DNA of 64,000 nt, taken from contig NZ_CP092282.1 of NCBI RefSeq assembly GCF_024972775.1, forward strand, positions 3,093,001 through 3,157,000, read 5' to 3'. How positions within the stretch are numbered: the stretch's first letter is position 1; the number at the start of each line of letters is the position of its first letter. The DNA is from Dehalobacter sp. DCM (GTDB lineage Bacteria > Bacillota > Desulfitobacteriia > Desulfitobacteriales > Syntrophobotulaceae). Below the pieces are notes generated by a model. The model was not told the DNA's origin. It saw only the letters and a list, made by a program, of their open reading frames with translations, and ran no database searches. Of this stretch, positions 7,464 to 17,460 are shown one piece after another. Position numbers and translations under genes: made by a program.

Positions 7464-8465
7464 CTACTTCTTAGGATTGCTCGCTTCCGGCTCGTCTCCT
7501 TTAGCTGTAACCGCAATATTATCCCGCATCCGGGTATCCGCAATCACATTTTGCAGGTTGTAATAATCCATGACACCTAATTTACCTTCTTTTAACGCAG
7601 TAGCCAAGGCAAGCGGCACCTCTGCTTCGGATTCAACGACTTTGGCTCTCATTTCCTGAACGGAGGCTTTCATTTCCTGTTCTCTGGCGACAGCCATCGC
7701 CCGACGTTCCTCTGCCTTAGCCTGAGCAATCCGTTTGTCTGCTTCTGCCTGGTCTGTCTGCAGCTGAGCCCCGATGTTTTTACCCACATCAACATCGGCA
7801 ATATCGATGGACAGGATCTCAAACGCGGTACCGGAATCCAGTCCTTTGTTCAATACAGCCTGTGAGATAACATCCGGATTCTCCAACACATTGGCATGGG
7901 ATGTACTGCTGCCGATACTGGTGACGATACCCTCGCCGACTCTGGCGATGATCGTTTCTTCCCCTGCCCCACCGACCAGACGGTCAATGTTCGCTCTGAC
8001 TGTGACTCTGGCAATGACGCGCAATTCAATCCCGTTTTGGGCAACTGCGGAGACAACCGGTGTTTGAATGACTTTCGGATTAACAGACATTTGCACAGCT
8101 TGTAAAACATCACGACCAGCCAGATCAATAGCAGCGGCGCGTTCAAAGCGAAGGGGGATGGCAGCTCGTTCTGCAGCAATGAGAGCGTTGACCACCCGGT
8201 CTACATTCCCTCCGGCAAGGTAATGGGCTTCGAGTTGGGATGTTGTTAAACCTAAACCGGCCTTGTGGGCTTTAATTTGCGGATTGACGATCCGTGCAGG
8301 CGCAACCCTTCTCAGCCGCATCCCAATCAGGGAAAAGATACCGATATTGACCCCGGCTGCTAAGGCCGATATCCAAAGACCTACCGGTATAAAGGTAAAT
8401 AACACCATCAAAATAATGAGAACCAGAATAACAAGAATTACCGTCGTAACTAATGCACCAGTCAT
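7464..8465 (-). CDS. floA: Flotillin-like protein FloA
   Basis: SPFH/flotillin-like scaffold of membrane microdomains; 333 aa, the usual size. The N-terminus ([20 protein letters not shown]) is a membrane-inserted hairpin, then the SPFH-like domain ([20 protein letters not shown]), then an Ala/Glu-rich region ([20 protein letters not shown]) typical of flotillins. The start at 8465 has a perfect AAGGAGGTTCAAT; an upstream in-frame extension to 8531 has no such signal. It follows the NfeD-like gene by 22 bp, the usual partner. Confidence 0.93.
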   Translation of the reverse strand: MTGALVTTVILVILVLIILMVLFTFIPVGLWISALAAGVNIGIFSLIGMRLRRVAPARIVNPQIKAHKAGLGLTTSQLEAHYLAGGNVDRVVNALIAAERAAIPLRFERAAAIDLAGRDVLQAVQMSVNPKVIQTPVVSAVAQNGIELRVIARVTVRANIDRLVGGAGEETIIARVGEGIVTSIGSSTSHANVLENPDVISQAVLNKGLDSGTAFEILSIDIADVDVGKNIGAQLQTDQAEADKRIAQAKAEERRAMAVAREQEMKASVQEMRAKVVESEAEVPLALATALKEGKLGVMDYYNLQNVIADTRMRDNIAVTAKGDEPEASNPKK

Positions 8466-8487
8466 ATTGAACCTCCTTGAAAAATAG

Positions 8488-8976
8488 TTAATCGTTCTTT
8501 TGGACAATGATCCGTGTGCCTTCCACCGCAATCACTTTGATGCGCGAACTCTGGGGAATAAATCCTCCGTCAGTAACCACATCCACGCGTTTACCGTCAA
8601 TTTCTGCCGTACCGGCCGGTCTGAGGAGAGTTAGAGCAATACCTGTTTTGCCGATATACTCTGAGTATTCCTTATTGGGTGCAACGTAACCGTCATCAGT
8701 GATCTGCTTTTCCCCGAGGGAGATCTTACGCCATAGCTTTTTGAGCTTCCCGGTTTTAAACCCAATATAGATCAAAAGACCGACCACAATCAAGATGATG
8801 AGAAGATAGATAACCCCTTGCAGCAAGTTTTGGGCTACCAGAAAAACCCCGCCGATCATCATAGCCAGACCAATTAGGCCGGCAATGCCGAAACCGGGAA
8901 TAATAAATATTTCCAGAATGATGAGTATAATTCCGATAATAATCAAGGAAAGCGATATCCCAACAAAAAATTCCAA
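8488..8976 (-). CDS. NfeD-like membrane protein
   Basis: A 162 aa protein with two or three N-terminal membrane helices (residues 3-75) and a C-terminal OB-fold domain ([34 protein letters not shown]), the architecture of short NfeD proteins that pair with flotillin-like proteins. Translation starts at TTG, supported by AAGGGGG seven bases upstream. First gene of the nfeD-floA-acidic protein operon; a loose promoter (TAAAAT) lies upstream. Confidence 0.9.
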   Translation of the reverse strand: MEFFVGISLSLIIIGIILIILEIFIIPGFGIAGLIGLAMMIGGVFLVAQNLLQGVIYLLIILIVVGLLIYIGFKTGKLKKLWRKISLGEKQITDDGYVAPNKEYSEYIGKTGIALTLLRPAGTAEIDGKRVDVVTDGGFIPQSSRIKVIAVEGTRIIVQKND

Positions 8977-9202
8977 AGTGATGCCCCCTTTCTTTATTTA
9001 TTTTAACATAGTCTCCTGTTTTTGGAAGCCATTATCGTTTTGTGGTTTCTGCATGGATAACACTCTATATCACAATGATTAAATTCACCTTAAAATTGCA
9101 GAACATGGCAAAAAATATATCAGACGATATTTTTTCCAACGCTACGCGATTTTTAATCCTATCTTAAGAATTCTAGATATAATAAAATCAGAGGTGATAA
9201 AT

Positions 9203-9493
9203 ATGTCTGATATACTGAGATATCTGTTGATGGCTCTTGTGCCGATCAGTCTTGTCTTACTGGCGATATTTGCTTTTTGGATTGCCCTGCCCGTCATTAT
9301 CCTCGGCGTTGCCGCCCGGATTATTTATCTGCGTTTTTTTCGCAGGGGAAAAGATCCCGCGCATACGCATACCGTTGGCACCAACTGGCATAACAGCAAC
9401 GTCTTTGGCGGGAAAAAAAGTGATCAGGAATATACAACGGTGATTGACGCGGATAATATGGAACGGGAATACCGGATACCTAAAATGAAATAA
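9203..9493 (+). CDS. Small membrane protein, unknown function
   Basis: A 96 aa plus-strand gene with an N-terminal double hydrophobic stretch (residues 5-45), a basic loop (RFFRRGKDP) and a polar tail ending YTTVIDADNMEREYRIPKMK. The GTG at 9194 is in frame but overlaps the AGAGGTG ribosome-binding site, so the ATG at 9203 is preferred. TATAAT at 9176-9181 is a plausible -10. It stops 3 bp before the end of the convergent DsrE-like gene. No family recognised. Confidence 0.72.
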   Translation: MSDILRYLLMALVPISLVLLAIFAFWIALPVIILGVAARIIYLRFFRRGKDPAHTHTVGTNWHNSNVFGGKKSDQEYTTVIDADNMEREYRIPKMK

Positions 9494-9496
9494 CCA

Positions 9497-9979
9497 TCAA
9501 ATAAACAGTTCAATATCCGCATCCAGAGCGTCCTGAAGATATTCTGTCGCTGTCAGGACCTGGGATCCCTGTATCATTTCCTCCTTTTTAAAACCCATAA
9601 TTTCAAGGGAGAGCTTACAAATAAAGAAGTTGACTCCCTTTTTTTGTGCGCCTTTGAGAAAGGCCGTCAGATCGGGTGCATCATGTTCAGCCATCATTTT
9701 TTTTAGCATCGCCTTTCCCAGACCGGCCATGTTCATTCGGGATAACGGCAAATCTTCCGGGCCATTGGGTGCTGCAATGCCAAACATCGTTTCGAAAGCC
9801 GTTTTATCTTCCAGAGACATCTTCTCAGGATCACGAATTAAACACAAACCCCAGAAGGCAAAAAATATATTGACGGTCATGCCAAGTTCTCGGGCTGAAT
9901 TAGCCAGGATCAATGCGGCCATGGCTTTGTCATAATCACCGCTGAAAAGAATCAGGCTGAGCTTCTTCCCTTTTTCCAT
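9497..9979 (-). CDS. DsrE/DsrF/DrsH-like family protein
   Basis: A 160 aa cytosolic protein with the DsrE-like fold: KKLSLILFSGDYDKAMAAL at the start, then NIFFAFWGLCLI, and GVNFFICKLSLEIMGFKKE near the C-terminus. Cysteines at the last two sites match positions used by sulfur-carrying or peroxiredoxin-like members. It lies 100 bp downstream of a class V aminotransferase with cysteine-desulfurase features, which suggests sulfur transfer. That link is inference; the family also contains members of unknown role. Confidence 0.82.
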   Translation of the reverse strand: MEKGKKLSLILFSGDYDKAMAALILANSARELGMTVNIFFAFWGLCLIRDPEKMSLEDKTAFETMFGIAAPNGPEDLPLSRMNMAGLGKAMLKKMMAEHDAPDLTAFLKGAQKKGVNFFICKLSLEIMGFKKEEMIQGSQVLTATEYLQDALDADIELFI

Positions 9980-10078
9980 GTAAACACCACCATTACCTTA
10001 AATTTTTTCGAACACGCAATTCCATATGGTGAATGATATTCGGTTCTATTTTGGGTAATGGCGCAAATCTTTATGCAA

Positions 10079-11407
10079 TCAACTGTATAATTTAATATAC
10101 CGTCTTCTGTCCTTGGTGACTTCCTGAAGTACCTCAATCAGCTTTGCAACTTCCTGAGGCTGATTATACAAACCAAAGCTCACCCGGACCATGCCTGGCT
10201 TCGGTTCTTCCGGATTTTCAATCATGGCATTGATTTTGGATGCCGGAATGTTCATCAGTTTTTGAACATAGGGATGCGCACAAAAGCAGCCGCTCCGGAC
10301 AGAAATACCTGCTTCGTAGGCCAGGATCTTGGCCAGCGTCTCATGGTAGATGCCCCGAACATTGAAAGGAATGATGCCTACGTGTTCCTGACTGCTGTCA
10401 GCCGTGCAATAACTTTCAATACAATCTATTTTCTTCAGTCCATGGATCAGCTGTTCAGCCAGTGCTTTCTCATGTTTATAAACATGACGCATCCCTATGG
10501 CATTTAACGATCGGATGGCTGCCGCAAGGGCGATAACACCCATCAGATTGGGTGTGCCAGCCTCATCTTTCGACGGCGGATCATTCCAAACAACGTGATC
10601 ATAGGTTACGGATCGAACAGTGCCTCCTCCTTTATAATCCGGACTCCCTTGGGCAAAAAAGGATTTAGGTCCGATAAGCACACCCACCCCAAATGGAGCG
10701 TACATTTTATGTGCAGAGAATACAACAAAATCAATATGTTTACTGGATCCCAACGGTTTCATCTCAAATGGCATATGTGGAATAAGCTGCGAAGCATCTA
10801 CCAGGATTTTCGCGCCATATTTATGTGCCCATTCCGCAATGCGGTGAATCGGATTGACATACCCGGTCACATTGGAAGCTCCGGTTATCGTCACCAGTTT
10901 TACTCTTCCTTTATATTTCTCCATCTTTTCGACAAAGTCATTAAAAATTAGCCTGCCGCAAGCGTCGATATCGATGTATTCCACTTCAAATCGATCCCGC
11001 CATGGCAGGTCATTGGAATGATGTTCCATGGCACTTGCTAAGATAATGTTTTTTTCATCCGTATCCTGACAAAGCCTGTATGCAACTTTATTGATTGCTT
11101 CCGTGGCATTTTTCACGAAGATGACCACATCTTTTTTATGGTTTGCACCGACAAAATCCATTACCGTTTCTCTGGCTTGCTCATATTTTTCTGAAGACAG
11201 TGTTGCCTTATACCCATATCCCCGATGAATAGAAGAATAGTATGGCGCGAAGTTATTCATCTCTTCAATGACGCTAATGAAGGGGGGCGTCGTGGCCGCA
11301 TTATCAAAATTGATACCCCTCACTTTTTTTCCATTTCGCAGTTTAACCTCTGTGTCAATACCAACGACCAGGCTGCCATAATCTGTTTTGGAAATGACAT
11401 AACTCAT
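10079..11407 (-). CDS. Aminotransferase class V / cysteine desulfurase-like protein
   Basis: A 442 aa PLP enzyme of fold type I. NFDNAATTPP at the N-terminus and VDASQLIPHMP with FSAHKMYAPFG (PLP lysine) are class V hallmarks; SVRSGCFCAHPYVQK has cysteines at the position of the SufS catalytic Cys. It is longer than SufS/IscS (about 400 aa), with a short N-terminal extension (KTDYGSLVVGIDTEVKLRNG). No scaffold gene (sufU/iscU) is nearby; the DsrE-like protein downstream is the likely partner. The start at 11407 has GGGGTGAAA; an in-frame ATG at 11437 has no such signal. Substrate is unknown. Confidence 0.85.
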   Translation of the reverse strand: MSYVISKTDYGSLVVGIDTEVKLRNGKKVRGINFDNAATTPPFISVIEEMNNFAPYYSSIHRGYGYKATLSSEKYEQARETVMDFVGANHKKDVVIFVKNATEAINKVAYRLCQDTDEKNIILASAMEHHSNDLPWRDRFEVEYIDIDACGRLIFNDFVEKMEKYKGRVKLVTITGASNVTGYVNPIHRIAEWAHKYGAKILVDASQLIPHMPFEMKPLGSSKHIDFVVFSAHKMYAPFGVGVLIGPKSFFAQGSPDYKGGGTVRSVTYDHVVWNDPPSKDEAGTPNLMGVIALAAAIRSLNAIGMRHVYKHEKALAEQLIHGLKKIDCIESYCTADSSQEHVGIIPFNVRGIYHETLAKILAYEAGISVRSGCFCAHPYVQKLMNIPASKINAMIENPEEPKPGMVRVSFGLYNQPQEVAKLIEVLQEVTKDRRRYIKLYS

Positions 11408-11460
11408 TCTAATTTCACCCCGATTATTATTTTTCATTTGTTTTTTTCACATGAAATAGC

Positions 11461-12015
11461 TCACTTGATGATCCGCAAACTCATCTTATAATCATGAATA
11501 AGTGCGGAAAATTGTTCATTACCTGCATTTTGGGACAATAAGATACCGGCCTTTTTAAATAAGCGTTGGTGAACTTCTTCACGCGAACTTAAAAATAGCA
11601 GCATTTTTTTTACATTGCTATCGCTGGTCATCCCCACATGTTTCATATAAAGCTTCTTCATCCTGTTCTCAGCTTCTTCATTGAGTCTCATAAGTTCGAT
11701 AGAGCTCGCCTCTTTTTCAACATAGCCAACATCCCACGGAGATCCTTTGGGATCCGTCAAGGGCAAATTGTCAATGCCGAGTTTTCTGATTGCGGTGCCG
11801 ATGACCTCCATATGTGCCAGTTCTTCCGACCCTAACATGCCCAACAGATCGCGTATGTATGGATTTTCAGCCTGCAGCCGCTGATGCATCAGACGCATAA
11901 ATGCGGTCAATTCGCTGTCGTATCCGGCAAAGTGCTCCAAGAGGACTCGGGCGAGTTTTTCATCCTTATAATCAACATGAACAGGAAAAAGCAACCGTTT
12001 TTGATAACTGAACAT
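11461..12015 (-). CDS. CotJC-like / manganese catalase-family protein
   Basis: A 184 aa ferritin-like di-metal protein. HFAGYDSELTAFMRLMHQ, LGSEELAHMEVIG and SSREEVHQRLF give the Glu and Glu-x-x-His ligands of the manganese catalase fold. The length fits CotJC, a spore-coat associated member, rather than the longer catalases. The ATG at 12015 has GGAAGGGG before it; the frame continues upstream into the DUF3793-like gene without a start signal. It lies 53 bp before the aminotransferase and may be co-transcribed with it. Confidence 0.85.
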   Translation of the reverse strand: MFSYQKRLLFPVHVDYKDEKLARVLLEHFAGYDSELTAFMRLMHQRLQAENPYIRDLLGMLGSEELAHMEVIGTAIRKLGIDNLPLTDPKGSPWDVGYVEKEASSIELMRLNEEAENRMKKLYMKHVGMTSDSNVKKMLLFLSSREEVHQRLFKKAGILLSQNAGNEQFSALIHDYKMSLRIIK

Positions 12016-12110
12016 TTCTTCCCCTTCCTTCTCTATGAGTCGGACATGGACATACAATCGATGTATTCCCACGTTCCATAGGTTATTATATTGAGAAGAT
12101 GGCGTTACGG

Positions 12111-12746
12111 TCACAATGCTTGTCTCGCCTTAATGTAAAAATCCGCCACCGAATTGCCAGCAATGACATATTGGATAAATATGTCTCTTGCACGCGTATA
12201 CGCATCGAATAATTCCTTGGCGTTCTCCTGTGATTGATAGACTTTCCAATAACCTTTAAGTATCGGCTTTGCACCTGGACATTCGATAAACATCCTCACA
12301 TCGTGCAAAGGGATCCCCAGAAAAAGACCGACCTCATGCGGAAACGGCGGGTGCCTGAATCGAGCCTTCAGGATGTCCAGGTTTGAACTCCAACTTTCAT
12401 CCGGATTATAACCGTATTGGATTAAGAAATTCCGGTTAGCGTGATCGGACATTATTTTATCCAATCGGAAGGCATTATAAAAAAAGACGGTGATCTGTTT
12501 ATTATCGCGATATAACTCTACATAGTCTATGGTGATGGGGCCACTCACCAATGGAAAAAATGCCGTCTTAATGCGATCCCAGATCTCAGGAAGGTCCTTG
12601 CGAACCCCTCCGGTAAATGTCATCAGTTCAGCCGATTTGGAAGACCATAGCAATGGCATCAGATGAAACATGATCAAATCAAGAAGATAGTCTCGGGTTG
12701 AAAGCGTATGGCGATGAGTGAGGTAGGATAAAAGATGCTCGTTCAT
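12111..12746 (-). CDS. DUF3793-like protein
   Basis: A 211 aa protein that resembles DUF3793, a clostridial family of unknown function, in HEVGLFLGIPLHDVRMFIE and LKGYWKVYQSQENAKELFDAY. In the family a Cys commonly precedes the GYWKVY segment; here it is CPGAKPILKGYWKVY. No membrane segment or signal peptide. First gene of the minus-strand set DUF3793-cotJC-aminotransferase-DsrE. Its function is unknown; family members are often near redox or metal genes, so a link to the sulfur/metal proteins downstream is possible. Confidence 0.75.
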   Translation of the reverse strand: MNEHLLSYLTHRHTLSTRDYLLDLIMFHLMPLLWSSKSAELMTFTGGVRKDLPEIWDRIKTAFFPLVSGPITIDYVELYRDNKQITVFFYNAFRLDKIMSDHANRNFLIQYGYNPDESWSSNLDILKARFRHPPFPHEVGLFLGIPLHDVRMFIECPGAKPILKGYWKVYQSQENAKELFDAYTRARDIFIQYVIAGNSVADFYIKARQAL

Positions 12747-12888
12747 ATGCCTGCCTTACCTTTGAAGATGTAATCTGTTTTTCTTTTTATTTTTTTAAGC
12801 CAGGCAACAAATTATGCACACAGATACGCCGCTCCGTTAAAGTATTTGAGGCCTGCACGTGTTAACTCCGCGGCATCAAGTCATGAAT

Positions 12889-12929
12889 AAAAAAAATCCC
12901 AAATTCGCACGCGATTGCGAATTTGGGAT
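12889..12929 (-). terminator. Intrinsic terminator of the metK operon (34-bp palindrome)
   Basis: Near-perfect palindrome 12896-12929 with arms ATCCCAAATTCGC and GCGAATTTGGGAT, followed on the minus strand by T8. It ends the yicC-to-metK transcript. A closely related 34-bp palindrome without a T-run lies at 47461-47494. Confidence 0.85.
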
Positions 12930-12987
12930 ACCGTCTTATTCCTTCATTCCATTTCGTTATACTTATCGTGGTTTGTCAAATTTCACT

Positions 12988-14169
12988 TTAAAGACCGGCC
13001 AGTTTCCGTAAAGCGGCTACTTTGTCAAGCTTTTCCCACGGCAGATCAAGGTCATTTCTGCCGAAGTGACCATAAGCTGCCGTTTGGCGATAAATCGGCC
13101 TGCGCAGATCAAGTGTATTAATAATTGCCGTCGGGCGTAAATCGAAGGTTTCTTTGATAAACGCTATGATACTCTCATCGCTGATTTTACCCGTACCAAA
13201 CGTTTCAACGGATATGGATACAGGATAGGCAACGCCGATAGCATAAGCTATCTGAATCTCACAACGGTCAGCCAGTCCGGCAGCGACGACGTTTTTGGCC
13301 ACATAACGGGCAGCATAAGCTCCGGAACGGTCTACCTTGGTGGGATCCTTTCCAGAAAATGCGCCGCCCCCGTGACGGGCCATGCCGCCGTAGGTATCGA
13401 CTATGATTTTCCGGCCGGTAAGACCGGCATCCCCTTGGGGCCCGCCGATAACAAATCGTCCGGTTGGATTAATATAATATTTGGTCTTCTCATCCAACAT
13501 TTCTTTAGGTACGACAGGTTCAACAACCTGCTTTAAGAGATCCGCCTCAATTTGTTCGTGTGTTACCTCCGGGCTATGCTGGGTGGAAATAACAATCGTA
13601 TCGATCCGAACCGGCTTACCGTCCTGATATTCAACCGTGACTTGGGTCTTCCCATCCGGTCTCAAATAATCCAGAACTTTTGTCTTACGGACTTCACTCA
13701 GTCTCCGTGACAGCTTATGCGCATAGTAAATGGGTACCGGCATATAGTTATCCGATTCGTTGGTGGCATAGCCGAACATCATGCCCTGGTCTCCGGCACC
13801 AATCTCGCTCACATCAGATTGAGAAACTTTAGCCTCAAGTGCTTTATCCACGCCCATAGCGATATCGCTGGACTGTTCGCCGATAGAGGTTAATACAGCA
13901 CATGTATCCGCATCAAAGCCATACTTCGCCCTGTTATAACCAATTTCGCGAATGGTATCCCGAACAACTTTCGGAATATCAACATAACAACTCGTTGTGA
14001 TCTCACCGCTGACGAGTACGAGACCGGTGGTCACAGACGTTTCACAGGCAACCCGGGCTTCTTTGTCCTGACTTAAAACCGCGTCTAAAATCGCATCAGA
14101 AATCTGATCGCATATTTTATCGGGATGCCCTTCGGTTACTGATTCTGAGGTAAATAATTTGTAACCCAA
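12988..14169 (-). CDS. metK: S-adenosylmethionine synthetase
   Basis: Makes S-adenosylmethionine from ATP and methionine. The 393 aa product has [16 protein letters not shown] at the start, [25 protein letters not shown] and [15 protein letters not shown], all invariant in MetK. Translation starts at TTG after AAAGGAGTGATT. It begins 6 bp after the coaBC stop, so it is the last gene of the yicC-remA-gmk-rpoZ-coaBC-metK operon, followed by a strong terminator. There is no room for a SAM riboswitch directly upstream. Confidence 0.97.
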   Translation of the reverse strand: MGYKLFTSESVTEGHPDKICDQISDAILDAVLSQDKEARVACETSVTTGLVLVSGEITTSCYVDIPKVVRDTIREIGYNRAKYGFDADTCAVLTSIGEQSSDIAMGVDKALEAKVSQSDVSEIGAGDQGMMFGYATNESDNYMPVPIYYAHKLSRRLSEVRKTKVLDYLRPDGKTQVTVEYQDGKPVRIDTIVISTQHSPEVTHEQIEADLLKQVVEPVVPKEMLDEKTKYYINPTGRFVIGGPQGDAGLTGRKIIVDTYGGMARHGGGAFSGKDPTKVDRSGAYAARYVAKNVVAAGLADRCEIQIAYAIGVAYPVSISVETFGTGKISDESIIAFIKETFDLRPTAIINTLDLRRPIYRQTAAYGHFGRNDLDLPWEKLDKVAALRKLAGL

Positions 14170-14175
14170 CTAAAA

Positions 14176-15387
14176 TCACTCCTTTGTTAGGTTGCCTTTG
14201 ATTAAGGCGGCTATTTCTTTCACCAATGTCCTGGCGATTTCTATTTTGCTCATTTTTGGCAGATCCAGTTTCCGTCCATCCGCATAGAGGAAGCTTACAA
14301 TATTGGTATCTGTCCCAAAGCCCGCACCGGGTACAGTCACATCGTTAACAACCAGCATATCGACATTTTTGCGTTTCATTTTATCCAAGCCGTTGGCATA
14401 AGAATTTTGTGTTTCGGCAGCAAACCCGACCAAAAACTGATGTTTCTTTTTTTCGCCAAGGGCAGCTAAAATATCCGGATTGGGAATTAACTCCAACGAG
14501 TATGCTTGTCCATCTTTTTTTATCTTTTGCTCATGGCGGGATGCCGGTCGAAAATCAGCGACAGCGGCCGCCTTGACCACAATATCAAGGTCGTTGTATC
14601 GCTGGAGTACTTCCTCATACATTTCTTCCGCCGATGTGACCCGAACGAGGTCAACGCCACTGGGTACAGGTATTGCGGTGGGACCGCTTACTAACGTGAC
14701 TTGCGCTCCAGTCTCCGTAAAGGCTTGCGCAATAGCATAGCCCATCTTGCCGGAACTATAGTTACCCAAGTAACGAACAGGATCAAGCTCTTCCCGCGTA
14801 CCGCCTGCTGTGACCAGCACATGGCGTCCCTGCAGAAGATTTCGATCTGCAAAAAAGCCCTCCAAATAGGCAACAATTTCCGCAGCTTCGACCATCCGCC
14901 CGTCGCCCTCAGTCCCGCATGCCTGATATCCCTTAGCCGGGCCAATAACATTTACCCCACGCTGCTGCAATATTTCAAGGTTTTGCTCAGTCGCAGGGTG
15001 GTGGTACATGGCATGATTCATCGCCGGCGCCACAAAAATTGGATTCTTAACAGCCATGAGTACGGTGGAAAGAAAATCGTCCGCGATACCGACTGCCATC
15101 TTAGCCAGAATGTTGGCTGTCGCCGGAGCAATTAGGGTGATATCCGCTTTTTGAGCCAACGATATATGTTCGATGTTCCACGTTTTGGGTTCGTCGAAAA
15201 GATCCGTGTATACCGGCCTGCCGGTAATACTTCGAAACGTGAGCGGCGTAACAAACTCTGCTGCGGAGCGCGTCATGACGACATCGACTTCAGCACCTTT
15301 TTTCTTCACCCTGCTGGCGATATCGACAGCCTTATAAGCCGCAATACTGCCGGTCACACCCAAGAGGATACTTCTACCTCGAAACAT
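14176..15387 (-). CDS. coaBC: Bifunctional phosphopantothenoylcysteine decarboxylase / phosphopantothenate-cysteine ligase
   Basis: Two steps of coenzyme A synthesis. N-terminal FMN-binding CoaC domain (residues 1-190: LGVTGSIAAYKA, catalytic His in PKTWNIEHISL, APAMNHAMY) and C-terminal CoaB domain (VTAGGTREELDPVRYLGNYSSGKMG). About 403 aa, the usual size. GTG at 15390 and ATG at 15387 are both possible; AAGGTAG is closer to the correct distance for the ATG. It overlaps the 3' end of rpoZ by 14 bp. Confidence 0.95.
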   Translation of the reverse strand: MFRGRSILLGVTGSIAAYKAVDIASRVKKKGAEVDVVMTRSAAEFVTPLTFRSITGRPVYTDLFDEPKTWNIEHISLAQKADITLIAPATANILAKMAVGIADDFLSTVLMAVKNPIFVAPAMNHAMYHHPATEQNLEILQQRGVNVIGPAKGYQACGTEGDGRMVEAAEIVAYLEGFFADRNLLQGRHVLVTAGGTREELDPVRYLGNYSSGKMGYAIAQAFTETGAQVTLVSGPTAIPVPSGVDLVRVTSAEEMYEEVLQRYNDLDIVVKAAAVADFRPASRHEQKIKKDGQAYSLELIPNPDILAALGEKKKHQFLVGFAAETQNSYANGLDKMKRKNVDMLVVNDVTVPGAGFGTDTNIVSFLYADGRKLDLPKMSKIEIARTLVKEIAALIKGNLTKE

Positions 15388-15589
15388 CACTGTCTACCTT
15401 ATCAAAAAATGTCGAATCAACTTTGCCGCCGGCAATCTCAGCAAGCGCTCTGCTTACGGGTTTGGTATCTTTGAAATCATTGATATCCAAATTCGCCATA
15501 AGCACCCGGGCTCTTTTTGCCGCTGCGACGACCAATGTGTATTTACTGTCAGCATGATTCATCAGAATATCCAATGACGGCTGTTTCAT
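15374..15589 (-). CDS. rpoZ: RNA polymerase omega subunit
   Basis: A 71 aa omega subunit that helps assemble RNA polymerase: MKQPSLDILMNHADSKYTLV, AAAKRARVL, then KPVSRALAEIAGGKV. The start at 15589 is set by AAAGGAGGAATTAATC. It sits 17 bp after gmk and overlaps the coaBC start, the common Firmicutes order. Confidence 0.92.
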   Translation of the reverse strand: MKQPSLDILMNHADSKYTLVVAAAKRARVLMANLDINDFKDTKPVSRALAEIAGGKVDSTFFDKVDSDVSR

Positions 15590-15606
15590 GATTAATTCCT
15601 CCTTTA

Positions 15607-16197
15607 TTAAGAAGACGTTTTCTTTATGCGGCAATGTTCCGCGATAATGATACTTTTTATTTTCTCAACGGCGACATCAACTTCATCATTTTCTACAGCA
15701 TAATCGTAATCATTAATATTCTGCATTTCTTCTACAGCCTGAGCCAGCCTCAAGGCGATGACTTCCTCGCTCTCTGTCCCTCTGCCATGGAGCCGGTCAG
15801 CCAGTTCTGTAAAAGTAGGCGGTACAATAAAAATAAAGACGCCGTGAGGAAATACCTCTTTTACTAACTTAGCTCCTTGAATATCAATCTCTAATAAAAT
15901 TGTTTTATCCTGTTTCAAAACATTGTGGACATGAAACAAAGGAGTCCCGTATAGGTTTCCACAAAATTCAGCCCATTCCAGAAACTCGTTGTTGGCAATC
16001 ATGTCCAGAAACTCTTCCCTGGTACGGAAATAATATTCTTTCCCCTCGATTTCTCCCGGTCGTGGGCTTCGGGTGGTAACCGAAACAGAATATTCAAGGT
16101 TCAGCTTCTCAGCCTGACTAAACAATCGTTTGCACAATGTGCCCTTTCCAACTCCGGCAGGCCCAGAAACAACCAGCAGCAGTCCTTTATCTTCCAT
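15607..16197 (-). CDS. gmk: Guanylate kinase
   Basis: Phosphorylates GMP to GDP. P-loop LLVVSGPAGVGKGTL at the start, SVTTRSPRPGEIEGKEYYF (GMP-binding loop), and a C-terminal helix rich in Glu/Val/Lys. About 196 aa from the ATG at 16197, which directly follows the remA stop; an in-frame ATG at 16218 inside remA would add seven residues and has no ribosome-binding site, while GAGGAT lies 5' of the shorter start. Second step after remA in the operon. Confidence 0.95.
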   Translation of the reverse strand: MEDKGLLLVVSGPAGVGKGTLCKRLFSQAEKLNLEYSVSVTTRSPRPGEIEGKEYYFRTREEFLDMIANNEFLEWAEFCGNLYGTPLFHVHNVLKQDKTILLEIDIQGAKLVKEVFPHGVFIFIVPPTFTELADRLHGRGTESEEVIALRLAQAVEEMQNINDYDYAVENDEVDVAVEKIKSIIIAEHCRIKKTSS

Positions 16198-16198
16198 C

Positions 16199-16468
16199 TC
16201 AGTCAACCGGATCCTCATTACTGGATTCTTTTACTGTCAGTCGGTGCGCAACCGTTTCAGGCTGAACCGCTGAAAGGATGACATGATGGCTGTCACACAT
16301 AACCACAGCACGTGTTCTGCGGCCATATGTCGCATCGATCAACATGCCTGCATCCCGGGCTTCCTGAATGATTCGTTTAATCGGTGCCGATTCCGGACTG
16401 ACGATAGCAATGATTCTATTGGCAGATACAATATTGCCAAATCCTATGTTAATAAGCTTGATGTCCAA
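16199..16468 (-). CDS. remA: Extracellular-matrix regulator RemA
   Basis: DNA-binding protein of the DUF370/RemA family, which in Bacillus activates biofilm matrix and osmoprotection genes. 89 aa: [51 protein letters not shown] start after GGAGG. Gene order yicC-remA-gmk is conserved in Firmicutes. Whether it controls matrix genes in this organism is not known. Confidence 0.93.
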   Translation of the reverse strand: MDIKLINIGFGNIVSANRIIAIVSPESAPIKRIIQEARDAGMLIDATYGRRTRAVVMCDSHHVILSAVQPETVAHRLTVKESSNEDPVD

Positions 16469-16524
16469 GGTTTATTTACCTCCTGCTCACTATTTTTGCT
16501 CTCTATTTTTATATAAACTATGGA

Positions 16525-17403
16525 TTACTCAATGTTTTGTACCTGTTCCCGGATTTTTTCCAGATCGCTTTTTCCTTGAACTACGATACGGGATATCTCC
16601 ATGTCATTTGCCTTTGAGCCGATGGTGTTGATTTCTCTGTTCATTTCCTGAACAAGAAAATCCAGTTTCCGCCCAATTGGTTCGGATGCGGCAAAAGCAT
16701 CTCTAAATTGAACGAAATGGCTTCGCAGCCTGACCAGTTCTTCTTCAATGGACGCGCGGTCAGCGAATATCGCCACTTCCGTAATAAACCGGGTCTCTTC
16801 AATTGCCGTATCGGCAAGGAGTGTCGACAGCCTGTCCCGCAGCTTTTCCTGATATTCAACGACGACCTTTGGTGCTCTGAGTGTTATCTGATCGACCAGC
16901 CCCGCCAAATCATCAATCCGCTTCAATAGATCCGAAGTAAGTCGGTTTCCTTCATCGCGGCGCATGCAGACCAACCTATCAATCGCTTCTTTTAACGCTG
17001 ATTCTAAAAATGGCCATAAATCATCGGCACTGGTTTCTTCGTTTTCGACGTTGAGAACTTCCGGGAGAGTAACCAAGCTGAAAAGGTCGCATTTATACTC
17101 TGTATTGAGCAAATTTGCCAGTTCCTTCAGAGAATTATCATACGACAGCACTAAATCTTTGTCAACCTTTACTAATCTCTTTTTTTCTTCCGTTTCCTTG
17201 ATATTAATATAGATATCGGCTCTGCCTCGCTGCACCTTTTCTTGGACAGCTTTCCGAAAACGTTCCTCAATGCTATTGAGGTTTCTGGGCAGCTTGACCA
17301 CCACTTCCAAAAAGCGGTTATTGACAGTTTTGATTTCAACGGAAATCTGATAACCACAGCCCTTGGCTTCGCCTCTGCCGAAGCCGGTCATGCTATTAGC
17401 CAA
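16525..17403 (-). CDS. yicC: YicC family endoribonuclease-like protein
   Basis: A 292 aa cytosolic protein with the two YicC domains: N-terminal SMTGFGRGEAKGCGYQISVEI and NNRFLEVVVKLPR, and C-terminal DFLVQEMNREINTIGSKAND. The E. coli member is an endoribonuclease. TTG start after AAAGGAGTTG. First gene of the six-gene operon that ends with metK; it corresponds to yloC in Bacillus. Confidence 0.93.
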   Translation of the reverse strand: MANSMTGFGRGEAKGCGYQISVEIKTVNNRFLEVVVKLPRNLNSIEERFRKAVQEKVQRGRADIYINIKETEEKKRLVKVDKDLVLSYDNSLKELANLLNTEYKCDLFSLVTLPEVLNVENEETSADDLWPFLESALKEAIDRLVCMRRDEGNRLTSDLLKRIDDLAGLVDQITLRAPKVVVEYQEKLRDRLSTLLADTAIEETRFITEVAIFADRASIEEELVRLRSHFVQFRDAFAASEPIGRKLDFLVQEMNREINTIGSKANDMEISRIVVQGKSDLEKIREQVQNIE

Positions 17404-17460
17404 AATTGCTCAACTCCTTTAACGCTAATCATAACACTGATACGACACTGTGGGCAAGGC

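Noticed and set aside
14170-14175. SAM riboswitch before metK
   Set aside because: metK starts 6 bp after coaBC, leaving no space for an aptamer.
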